A program made the translations under genes and the position numbers. This document shows, piece after piece, positions 8,207 through 14,602 of a stretch of 30,118 bases of DNA; the first letter of the stretch is position 1, and each line of letters starts with the position of its first letter. A model generated the notes under the pieces. The model did not search any database. It worked only from the letters and a program-made list of their open reading frames with translations, and was not told the origin of the DNA. Origin of the DNA: UKL13-3 sp964392775 (lineage in GTDB: Bacteria > Bacteroidota > Bacteroidia > UKL13-3); contig CAYMRD010000028.1 in the NCBI GenBank assembly GCA_964392775.1, positions 1 through 30,118 on the forward strand. Reading direction: 5' to 3'.

Positions 8207-8791
8207 GTGACTCTATACAATAATAAATATAGAATCGAATCCAATCGCCTCAACGGGTATGATTATACCAGAGAAGGAGCCTATTTCATCACGATCTGTG
8301 TGAGATACCATCAACACAGGTTTGGAACCATTAAAGACGGAAAACTATTACCGACACCCGAAGGAGAGATTGCCCAACAATGCTGGATCGAGCTGTTTGA
8401 GCATTTTGATACCGCAAAAATGGATGAATTTGTCATCATGCCCAACCATATGCACGGGATAATATTTATTGATGACCCGGAACAGAAGGCAGCTCATCAC
8501 AAACAAATACAACAAGCGGCTTTGGAAGATGAGGAGTATTTTCTTCTTCCTCCACGGGGAGGCATCACAGGCGATAATAATGTGATGCTCACAAGGCACA
8601 GCATCGGGAAAATGCTGCGCTGGTATAAAGCTAAATGTACCTACAAAATTAGAAATGAATTGGGGAAACCTTTTGAATGGCAAGGGAATTATTATGATAA
8701 TATCATTCGAAATGAAATAGATTTCAGGCGTATACAGGATTACATAATTAATAATCCGGTGAAATGGGAAGCGGATAAATTTTTTAAATAG
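8207..8791 (+). CDS. REP-associated tyrosine transposase (RAYT, Y1_Tnp)
   Basis: About 194 residues, the usual size for a RAYT. It belongs to the Y1 (HUH) single-strand transposases that cut and rejoin DNA through a tyrosine. Visible family features: the N-terminal RLNGYDYTREGAYFITIC, the metal-binding HUH motif in MPNHMHGI (H81, H83), the tyrosine region NYYDNIIRNE (Y162/Y163), and the terminal YIINNPVKW. A longer reading from TTG at 8180 translates the REP hairpin itself. I prefer GTG at 8207 because the conserved start of relatives aligns there; no Shine-Dalgarno sequence is seen. The frame is intact, so the protein may be active. It is probably a domesticated or mobile handler of the surrounding REPs. 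Confidence 0.88.
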   Translation: MTLYNNKYRIESNRLNGYDYTREGAYFITICVRYHQHRFGTIKDGKLLPTPEGEIAQQCWIELFEHFDTAKMDEFVIMPNHMHGIIFIDDPEQKAAHHKQIQQAALEDEEYFLLPPRGGITGDNNVMLTRHSIGKMLRWYKAKCTYKIRNELGKPFEWQGNYYDNIIRNEIDFRRIQDYIINNPVKWEADKFFK

Positions 8792-8800
8792 AACCGCTAG

Positions 8801-8822
8801 TGATGCGATTTATCGCATCTAC
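8801..8822 (-). repeat. REP-like hairpin 4
   Basis: Arms GATGCGAT / ATCGCATC around TT (8802-8819), a variant core (TGCGAT rather than CGCGAT). On the minus strand GTAG overlaps the hairpin foot (8822-8819). It sits about 10 bases after the RAYT stop. Confidence 0.65.
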
Positions 8823-8840
8823 CAATTCAAACGCGAGCCA

Positions 8841-8861
8841 CGCGATAAATCGCGCGACTAC
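8841..8861 (-). repeat. REP hairpin 5 with GTAG foot
   Basis: On the minus strand: GTAG (8861-8858), TC, G, then CGCGAT / ATCGCG arms around TT (8854-8841). TAG of the foot is the stop codon of the GT9 gene, mirroring hairpin 1. A GCGAG half-site adjoins at about 8831-8838. Confidence 0.75.
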
Positions 8862-9928
8862 AGATGCCGTGTTACGGCATCCGCGATTTTTGCGGCCGGC
8901 AATTCTTCCATGCAACTGGTTCCATCCACACAACTTCCTCTGTAAAAACATTTACACGATTTATTCGGAGCAACGATCTCTCCTTTGCCAAACAAATCAA
9001 ATTCGTGCTTGTTGAAGATATTGTTCATCAAAACGATTTTTTTACCCAAGGCCAACGTGATATGCATGCCCATGGTTACTTGTGTAATCACCAAATCACA
9101 TTGGTCTACCAGATTGATGAATTCATATAAGCTGTAATAGCCTAAATAAATTGCTCCACTGCGTTGTTGAATTTCTTTGTTGCGCGCATCTTCGGCTTCT
9201 CCACCCAATAACAAAACCTCGGCATCGGGGTGTTGTTGTTTAACCAGTGCTACCAACTCTACCCATTTATCAATGCTCCACAAACGGGTGGTCCAGCGGC
9301 CTCCGCAACCGGTATTCATCCCAATGATTTTTTTGCCTTTGGGTAAGTTCCAGGTATAACCTTTGTCGCCATGCCTGTCCATCAAATAAGGTTCGCCCTG
9401 ATGAGTGTACCCGCAGATTTCAAAAATTTCCTGCAAATAACTTTTGGTATTGGCCTGACTCACATCATCAAACATACCCGTCATAAACTTGTGTATAGCC
9501 AGCCCATTTATGGGCTGGATCTCATTGTCTTTTAAAACAAATCCAAACTTCTCTTTTGCGTCAACCACCTTGAGCAAAGCTCCGGCTTCTTTTTCCTTAT
9601 CGAGGTTGATGGCAATATCCCACGTGCTGTGCCGGGCATACATCAAACTGTTGTGGTCCCATTTTAAAATTTCGTCAATCTGCGAAGACGGTAAAATATC
9701 AGGTGTCCATGTTAGCCACGTAATCTTGCATCCCGGAAACTCTTTTTTGAACTTCACCACCAAGGGGGTTGTACGAATCACATCTCCAATGGCACCAAGC
9801 TTGATGATTAAAATGCGTTTCGATACTTTTTCGTATGCAGGGCAATCACCACAGTGGTAACCATGTTGTTTATGAGGTTTGCAAGGAATATGCCCTTTGA
9901 AGTGGATGCAATCAGCTTTATAGTTCAT
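8858..9928 (-). CDS. GT9-family (heptosyltransferase-like) glycosyltransferase
   Basis: 356 residues from the ATG at 9928; a TTG at 9946 would add six. GT9 features: RILIIKLGAIGDVIRTTPL near the N-terminus (sugar-acceptor loop), IGMNTGCGGRWTTRLW and VLLLGGEAE (nucleotide-sugar domain), then DLVITQVTMGMHITLALGKK. The family transfers heptose or related sugars to lipopolysaccharide core. Unusual features are an N-terminal Cys/His cluster (C7, C16, C26, C29 with several His) and a C-terminal cysteine series (CKCFYRGSC....SCM). The last codons form a GATGCCGT/ACGGCATC hairpin (8863-8881). The gene ends on a REP foot. Confidence 0.85.
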   Translation of the reverse strand: MNYKADCIHFKGHIPCKPHKQHGYHCGDCPAYEKVSKRILIIKLGAIGDVIRTTPLVVKFKKEFPGCKITWLTWTPDILPSSQIDEILKWDHNSLMYARHSTWDIAINLDKEKEAGALLKVVDAKEKFGFVLKDNEIQPINGLAIHKFMTGMFDDVSQANTKSYLQEIFEICGYTHQGEPYLMDRHGDKGYTWNLPKGKKIIGMNTGCGGRWTTRLWSIDKWVELVALVKQQHPDAEVLLLGGEAEDARNKEIQQRSGAIYLGYYSLYEFINLVDQCDLVITQVTMGMHITLALGKKIVLMNNIFNKHEFDLFGKGEIVAPNKSCKCFYRGSCVDGTSCMEELPAAKIADAVTRHL

Positions 9929-10029
9929 GAGTTGTCGGTCTACCAAAAGCGGAACAAGGCCGCTTTACAGCCACAAGTATAAAGGTAAGCGGCAAAACAA
10001 CCAAAAGCAGTGGTGGAGTTATGCGGCAT

Positions 10030-10063
10030 TTTGTCAGTGACAGGCTTTTTGGTTAATAATTTG
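10030..10063 (+). promoter_or_regulatory. Possible lemA promoter
   Basis: TTTG at 10030-10033 and TAATTTG at 10057-10063 resemble the Bacteroidota -33 and -7 boxes. The -7 box is one base short of TAnnTTTG and the spacer (23) is slightly long, so this is tentative. Confidence 0.25.
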
Positions 10064-10095
10064 TACCTTGCCCCGATTAAACATTTACACTAAAT

Positions 10096-10689
10096 ATGAA
10101 AAGAGGAACCATCATTTTATTAGTTGTTGTAGGCGCGTTGTTATTATTGGTATTTAACGGATGCGGAAGCTACAATAACATGGTAAGCAAGCAGGAAGCT
10201 ACCAGCAGCGCCTGGAGTCAGGTAGAAAATGTATACCAAAGACGTTTAGACCTGATTCCGAATCTGGTAAACACCGTAAAAGGAGTAGCCAACTTTGAGC
10301 AAAAAACCTTGGAAAGCGTGATTCAGGCCCGTGCCAGCGCTACCCAGATTAAGGTTGATGCCAGCAAGTTATCGCCTGAGCAAATTCAAAAATTCCAGTC
10401 CTCACAAGGCGAATTGTCGCAGGCTTTGGGACGTTTGATGATGGTTGCCGAGCAATATCCGCAACTGAAAGCCACTCAAAACTTTTTGGAATTGCAATCG
10501 CAACTGGAAGGAACTGAAAACAGAATTGCAGTTGAACGTCAAAAGTTTAACGAGATTGTAAAAGACTACAATACTTATATCCGTAAATTCCCTCAGGTGA
10601 TTTATGCAGGTATGTTCGGGTTTGATAAAAAGGGTTATTTCGAAGCAACTGCCGGTGCCGAAAAAGTTCCTGAAGTTAAATTTGAATAA
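10096..10689 (+). CDS. lemA: LemA family protein
   Basis: 197 residues. One N-terminal membrane segment (about 4-21) is followed by a long helical, coiled-coil region facing the periplasm or outside. Diagnostic LemA motifs are present: WSQVENVYQRRLDLIPNLV (about 40-58), then VKGVANFE, ARA, ENRIAVERQKFNEIVKDYN and FP. The N-terminus has NGC near residue 23 but not a proper lipobox. LemA proteins frequently neighbour TPM-domain proteins, as here; their exact role is not settled. A likely terminator follows at 10710-10751, so the TPM genes may be transcribed partly separately. Confidence 0.9.
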   Translation: MKRGTIILLVVVGALLLLVFNGCGSYNNMVSKQEATSSAWSQVENVYQRRLDLIPNLVNTVKGVANFEQKTLESVIQARASATQIKVDASKLSPEQIQKFQSSQGELSQALGRLMMVAEQYPQLKATQNFLELQSQLEGTENRIAVERQKFNEIVKDYNTYIRKFPQVIYAGMFGFDKKGYFEATAGAEKVPEVKFE

Positions 10690-10709
10690 GATTATCTATC
10701 CATAGGAAT

Positions 10710-10751
10710 AGCCACAGATTATCACAGATTGATCTGCGGCTGTTTTCTTTT
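10710..10751 (+). terminator. Possible intrinsic terminator after lemA
   Basis: Stem AGCCACAGAT / ATCTGCGGCT (one A-C mismatch, 10710-10719 and 10732-10741) followed by GTTTTCTTTTT. It is built from the left arm of the larger inverted repeat 10711-10806. Confidence 0.45.
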
Positions 10752-10806
10752 TATAACGTATTCATTTTGTCGAATTCGTTGTTCGAAATCAGTGCTAATC
10801 TGTGGC
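10711..10806. repeat. Inverted repeat of CACAGATT words
   Basis: Left arm 10711-10730 (GCCACAGATTATCACAGATT) and right arm 10787-10806 (AATCAGTGCTAATCTGTGGC) are complementary at 18 of 20 positions, with a 56-base spacer. It fills the lemA-TPM gap and ends 17 bases before the next ATG. Confidence 0.8.
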
Positions 10807-10823
10807 GTCAAACAATTAATAAA

Positions 10824-11267
10824 ATGTCAAAAACATTCTTTTCCGAAGCCGAACAACAAGAAATTGTTGAGGCCATTAAACAGGCTGAGTTGAATACTTC
10901 GGGTGAAATACGCTTACACATCGAGCCAAAATGCGAGGGTGATCCATATGAACGTGCCCAAAAGGTATTCGAAAGTTTGGAGATGAATGCCACCGAACTC
11001 AAAAACGGGGTATTATTTTATCTGGCTTATCAATCAAAGAAGTTTGCCATTATCGGTGATAAAGGCATACACGAAAAAGTATCGCAACAGTTTTGGGATG
11101 CCGAAAAAGAAGTATTGGTGCAGTATTTTAAAGAAGGTAAATATTCTGCCGGATTGGTAAAAGCAATTGGTGATGCCGGACAAAAACTCAAAGCACATTT
11201 TCCATATCAATCAAATGATACCAATGAGTTGAGTGATGAAATTTCGTTTGGAGGTGGGGATGAGTAA
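10824..11267 (+). CDS. TPM-domain protein (cytosolic or tail-exposed)
   Basis: 147 residues from the ATG at 10824; the longer ORF from 10767 reads through the inverted repeat and is rejected. It consists almost wholly of a TPM (TLP18.3/Psb32/MOLO-1) domain: FSEAEQQEIVEAIKQAE, TSGEIRLHIE, then GVLFYLAYQSKKFAIIGDKG. No signal peptide or membrane segment is seen, unlike the next gene. The 3' end encodes FGGGDE, whose GGAGGT also serves as a Shine-Dalgarno-like site for the overlapping downstream gene. LemA with two TPM genes is a recurring arrangement in Bacteroidota. Confidence 0.85.
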   Translation: MSKTFFSEAEQQEIVEAIKQAELNTSGEIRLHIEPKCEGDPYERAQKVFESLEMNATELKNGVLFYLAYQSKKFAIIGDKGIHEKVSQQFWDAEKEVLVQYFKEGKYSAGLVKAIGDAGQKLKAHFPYQSNDTNELSDEISFGGGDE

Positions 11268-12060
11268 GTTGAAGAAAGTCCACGGTACACAGTCCACAGT
11301 CCACAGAAAGGTTCGTGTGTTTTTATTGTCCTTGCTCTTAACTATGGTCTATGGACTATGGTCTATCGGCTCATTTGCCAAAGACTTACCCGCTAAATCA
11401 ACCACGCTGGTTAATGATTATGCAGGTGTGTTGAGCGGAGAGCAACGCAGCGCACTCGAACAAAAATTGGTTGCGTATTACGATTCAACGTCTACCCAAA
11501 TTGCGGTTGTGATTGAAAACAGTTTGGATGGAGATGATCTGTTCGACTACAGTCAACGTCTGGCGACAGCCTGGGGCATTGGCGAAAAAGGTAAAAACAA
11601 TGGGATACTAATTTATGTTGCGGTAGCTGATCATAAGGCTCGTATTCATGTAGGATACGGAATGGAAGCCACTGTCACCGATGCGATGAGTACCCGCATT
11701 CGCACCGAACAAATGAACCCGAATTTTAAGGCGGGTGATTTTTATACGGGACTGGATGAGGCGACTACTACCATTATTCAACTGGCATCTGGCGAATATG
11801 TTAATGATTCACCCAGAGCGGGCAAGCACAAATCGTTTTCGTGGGGTACATTTATTATTATAGCCATCATCCTTGTTGTTTTAATGAGCAGTGGCGGACG
11901 GGGTGGAGGAGGACGTAGCGGAGGCTGGGGCGGACCGGTATTTTTCGGAACCTTTGGAAGCGGTGGATTTAGCGGAGGAGGAGGCAGTGGCAGAGGCGGA
12001 GGGTTTGGCGGCTTCGGAGGCGGAGGATTTGGTGGTGGCGGTAGCGGAGGAAGTTGGTAG
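11260..12060 (+). CDS. Membrane-anchored TPM-domain protein (YgcG-like)
   Basis: 266 residues: signal peptide or anchor (about 15-37), TPM domain (about 45-175: LVNDYAGVLSGEQRSALEQKL, STQIAVVI, GKNNGILIYVAVADHKARIHVGYGMEATV), one transmembrane helix (about 193-210, FIIIAIILVVLMSS) and a glycine-rich tail of about 55 residues ending GGSGGSW. The ATG at 11260 overlaps the previous gene by 8 bases and has GGAGGT four bases upstream. This is unusual for this phylum and suggests translational coupling. The N-terminal segment is encoded by repeat words (CAGTCCACAGTCCACAG, then CTATGGTCTATGGACTATGG). The signal-peptide region is therefore repeat-derived and may be recent. Confidence 0.85.
   Translation: MSKLKKVHGTQSTVHRKVRVFLLSLLLTMVYGLWSIGSFAKDLPAKSTTLVNDYAGVLSGEQRSALEQKLVAYYDSTSTQIAVVIENSLDGDDLFDYSQRLATAWGIGEKGKNNGILIYVAVADHKARIHVGYGMEATVTDAMSTRIRTEQMNPNFKAGDFYTGLDEATTTIIQLASGEYVNDSPRAGKHKSFSWGTFIIIAIILVVLMSSGGRGGGGRSGGWGGPVFFGTFGSGGFSGGGGSGRGGGFGGFGGGGFGGGGSGGSW
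11280..11370. repeat. Repeat words inside a signal-peptide coding region
   Basis: 11286-11307 is a run of CACAGTC units; 11341-11370 is a run of CTATGGTCTATGGACTATGG-type units ending in CTATCGGC. The second run matches the vocabulary at 86-133 and 193-218. It is translated as part of the export signal of the TPM protein (TMVYGLWSIGSFA). Confidence 0.65.
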
Positions 12061-12062
12061 GG

Positions 12063-12140
12063 GAAGTTCGAAGTTTGTTGTTGGATTCTAACTTCATTAT
12101 TCGATATTCAACATTCATTCTATTCGTTTGTTGTTCGAGG
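12063..12140. repeat. TTCGAAGTT / ATTCAACATTC drifting words
   Basis: Immediately after the TPM stop comes a string of related units: GAAGTTCGAAGTTTGTTGTT, GATTCTAACTTC, ATTCGATATTCAACATTC. They are composed like the words translated inside mnmD at 15131-15214 on the other strand. No coding capacity is seen. Confidence 0.5.
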
Positions 12141-12143
12141 TTC

Positions 12144-12322
12144 AGTCCGTTCGAGTAGCTAGCGCTGGTATTGTCTGGTGCGTATCGAGAACATATAATC
12201 CCAATAGCTAGATCAAATTTAACGGTCTCTAAACTGCGGACCGATTAACTGCCGACAACAAACCTCACTTCTCGATACAAACGCTAACGCTCGTGCCCAC
12301 CCAAGGTTCACTCGAAGAGACT
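12144..12322 (-). repeat. Dispersed palindromic element, copy B
   Basis: Outer arms AGTCCGTTCGAG (12144-12155) and CTCGAAGAGACT (12311-12322). Inner arms GTATCGAGAA (12182-12191) and TTCTCGATAC (12269-12278) are perfect. Read on the minus strand it matches copy A at both arm pairs and in the GTTTGTATCGAGAAGTGA block. Its central loop is longer (77 versus 30 bases) and contains AACTGCGGACCGATTAACTG (12233-12252), another word family. It fills the gap between the TPM and epimerase genes. Confidence 0.75.
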
Positions 12323-12329
12323 TTCTTCA

Positions 12330-13328
12330 TTATTCTTTCCTCTTTAATCTTAACTCTCCTTTTTCTTCTTCAACTAATCCAAACGGTTCATCTTTTACAA
12401 TCATAAACCCATCAAGGTCTACTAACTCAATGCCGGAGCAAAGGTGTAAGGCAGATGAAATGCCCAACGAAGTTTCAATCATACAACCCACCATGGTGCG
12501 CATCTTGTATTTTACCGCTTCATTGAGCAAACGCAATCCATTGATATATCCACCTGCTTTCATCAGTTTCATATTAATACCGTGAAACCGGTGTTGCAGC
12601 GATTCAAAATCAGCGTGGTCGCAAACGCTCTCATCTGCTATCAAAACATAAGGCGATTGTTTTTTGAGGTAGGCATATTCAGCATCCATTCCGGCAGGCA
12701 TGGGCTGTTCAATCACCTCAATATTGTAAGGTTTGAGTGCATGTAAAAACGCAATCAGTTCTTCCGGATCTTTCCAGCCTTCATTGGCATCAATGATTAA
12801 AGGTTGATTGGTTACTGCCGTTAGTGCTTGCAATAACTCGTGTGCCGACTCTGCATTTACTTTCAGCTTCAACCGTTTAAAACGTGCAAGGTTATACGTT
12901 TCAAAAAACGTAGCAATTTCATCCACCGGCATAATAGGCAACGAGAAGGATGTTGACACTTCTTGTGGAGTCTGTATGCCTAAAAAATTGGTAACACTTT
13001 CTCCCGTTTGCGCACACCGGAAATGAATATAGGCGCTTTCAATTCCAAAACGCAAAGCATTGGGTAGTTTCAACGAATCGAGCAATTCGGTTAACGCTTC
13101 AATATGAACAGGAGCGGTAGGCGCTACGGCCGCAAAACGTTCAAAGGCTTGCAACATGCCTTCGGGAGTTTCGTTGTAGCGGATATTGGGCGCTACTTCA
13201 CCTTTGCCCAGATGTTTACCGTCACCAACACAGATGATATTATTGAGTTTATAATCGGTTGCGTTGCGCGATAATTTCCACGTGTACTTAAGGTTGAGGC
13301 GAATGGTTTCAATATTCCAGTTGAGCAT
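12330..13328 (-). CDS. Dipeptide epimerase (L-Ala-D/L-Glu epimerase type)
   Basis: 332-residue cytosolic enolase-superfamily enzyme of the muconate-lactonizing subgroup. Catalytic residues are visible: KxK at K154/K156, metal ligands D180 (IIDANE), E207 (IEQP) and D232 (ADES), and the opposite-face base K257 (MKLMKAGG). The DLDG motif (about 304-307) is typical of dipeptide epimerases that hold the substrate amino group. It likely epimerises L-Ala-D-Glu from peptidoglycan turnover or a related dipeptide; exact specificity cannot be read. About 60 bases separate it from the upstream oxidoreductase on the same strand. Confidence 0.87.
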   Translation of the reverse strand: MLNWNIETIRLNLKYTWKLSRNATDYKLNNIICVGDGKHLGKGEVAPNIRYNETPEGMLQAFERFAAVAPTAPVHIEALTELLDSLKLPNALRFGIESAYIHFRCAQTGESVTNFLGIQTPQEVSTSFSLPIMPVDEIATFFETYNLARFKRLKLKVNAESAHELLQALTAVTNQPLIIDANEGWKDPEELIAFLHALKPYNIEVIEQPMPAGMDAEYAYLKKQSPYVLIADESVCDHADFESLQHRFHGINMKLMKAGGYINGLRLLNEAVKYKMRTMVGCMIETSLGISSALHLCSGIELVDLDGFMIVKDEPFGLVEEEKGELRLKRKE

Positions 13329-13390
13329 GCGGTTCTGTTTTGCTCAAAGATGAGGTGTTTGCGGGTAAATGTGGAGGAGTGTTTTACACG

Positions 13391-14410
13391 TTACAAACCA
13401 AGTGTATCCATTAATTGACGCATGGCTTTGATTCCGTTCATCACGCCTTTGGTTCCAAGTCCGTTAACGGCATACAGGTTGGGATATTCAGGGTGTTTGT
13501 CAACGATGATATCGCGGGTGCGGGTGGTGGGGCGCACAGCACAAACATGAGAGGTAATGGTAAAAGGCACGTCAATCAATTCCGCAATTTTGGAAGAGAG
13601 TTCTGCCATATCTTCCGGCTTGGGTTGCTCGTTATCATTAAACCAACGATAGGTAGAACCACAGCGGAAACGGTTTTCGCCAAGTGGAACAATATAAATT
13701 CCTTTTTTGATTACCCGCTGAGGATTGAATCCGGGCGCTTCAAATTCCAGTACATCTCCTTTGCAGGGAACAATTTTCAGGTGTTTAAAATAAGGGTTGT
13801 GGTTCAACTGGTATCCTTCACAACTGATTACATGTGTGGCTTCAATACTGCCAAAGTTCCAGAATCGTCCGTTGAAGGTGAGTTGGGCATAATCCAGTTG
13901 TTTTTCGATAAGTAATTGCTCCCGTTGCAACCAATTACGGATGGCTGTCAACAAGGTCTTGATATCGACCCAGCCGCATAATTTGCTAACTTCAAATACG
14001 CCAAAAGGCTGACGAATATGAGGTTCCGGTTGAGGTGTGGATTCGGTGTATTTGTTAAAAAAAGGATGCTCTAGTTTCAGCGTATAATCATTACCCTCTT
14101 TGGTATTGCCAAATACATTGTAAATCGGTTGGCGGTGCACAATGGTTACTTCCAGTTGTTGTTCGATGTTTTGGTAAATAGATAATGCGTCTTCGATCAA
14201 TCGTTCAGCATCAGTCATCACCGTAAACCTTTTGGTATTGATGGGATTGAACATGCCCGCAGCCACCTTGCTCGAAGTAAGCGGAGCTCCATTATCAACC
14301 ACCGCTACCCGTACGCCTTTGGCAGCCAGCATCCACGCAGCCAAACTCCCGGCCAGGCCTTGTCCGATGATGAGAAAGTCAGCAGTTTGCGGTTTACTTA
14401 CGGTTGTCAT
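13391..14410 (-). CDS. DAO-family FAD-dependent oxidoreductase (MnmC oxidase-like)
   Basis: 339 residues. FAD-binding Rossmann motif FLIIGQGLAGSLAAWMLA (about 12-29), acidic VVDNG after strand 2, AGMFNPINTKRF near the flavin, and C-terminal VRPTTRTRDIIVDKHPEYPNLYAVNGLGTKGV. The last is typical of D-amino-acid-oxidase-like proteins related to MnmC's C-terminal domain. It lies just downstream of mnmD on the same strand. E. coli MnmC fuses this kind of oxidase, which removes the carboxymethyl group from cmnm5U34, to the MnmD-type methyltransferase. I infer the two proteins act in sequence on tRNA wobble uridine. Alternative: an unrelated glycine/D-amino-acid oxidase. Confidence 0.8.
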   Translation of the reverse strand: MTTVSKPQTADFLIIGQGLAGSLAAWMLAAKGVRVAVVDNGAPLTSSKVAAGMFNPINTKRFTVMTDAERLIEDALSIYQNIEQQLEVTIVHRQPIYNVFGNTKEGNDYTLKLEHPFFNKYTESTPQPEPHIRQPFGVFEVSKLCGWVDIKTLLTAIRNWLQREQLLIEKQLDYAQLTFNGRFWNFGSIEATHVISCEGYQLNHNPYFKHLKIVPCKGDVLEFEAPGFNPQRVIKKGIYIVPLGENRFRCGSTYRWFNDNEQPKPEDMAELSSKIAELIDVPFTITSHVCAVRPTTRTRDIIVDKHPEYPNLYAVNGLGTKGVMNGIKAMRQLMDTLGL

Positions 14411-14423
14411 GAATGGTTAGTGA

Positions 14424-14534
14424 TTGTACACGAAGGGCAAAAAATATAAGTAAGGAAAGGCTACGAAGGCCGGGACTTGCGCTTTCCTCTTCGTGGTCTT
14501 TAATCTTTCTTCTTTTTAGAATCTTCGTGTACAA
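14424..14534. repeat. Palindromic intergenic element with 12-bp perfect arms
   Basis: TTGTACACGAAG (14424-14435) and CTTCGTGTACAA (14523-14534) are perfect complements across 87 bases. Within are GGAAAG/CTTTCC (about 14454-14488) and ACGAAG/CTTCGT words. It occupies most of the gap between the oxidoreductase and mnmD. Confidence 0.75.
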
Positions 14535-14602
14535 AATTGTAGTTGATTATTATGGATTGGTGAGTTAGTGATGAGAAGATTGTGTAATATACCTAAATGT
14601 TC

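Larger units (their letters stand above)
8075..8861. mobile_element. RAYT with flanking REP hairpins
   Basis: The transposase gene is bracketed by near-mirror ends. The left end is GTAGTCG, then AGA, then CGCGATTTATCGCG (8075-8098). The right end, on the opposite strand, is GTAGTCG directly joined to CGATTTATCGCG (8861-8841). Inside lie further hairpins with the same CGCGAT core. In E. coli, RAYTs are known to recognise a GTAG/GGAG tetranucleotide at the foot of REP hairpins; the matching GTAG here supports one REP/RAYT unit. I saw no target-site duplication. Confidence 0.7.

Noticed and set aside
8075..8861. CRISPR array
   Set aside because: The repeated units are palindromic, irregularly spaced and flank a Y1 transposase; there are no constant spacers or cas genes.
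10767..10823. Extended start of the first TPM gene
   Set aside because: The extra residues come from the right arm of the inverted repeat; ATG at 10824 matches the domain start.
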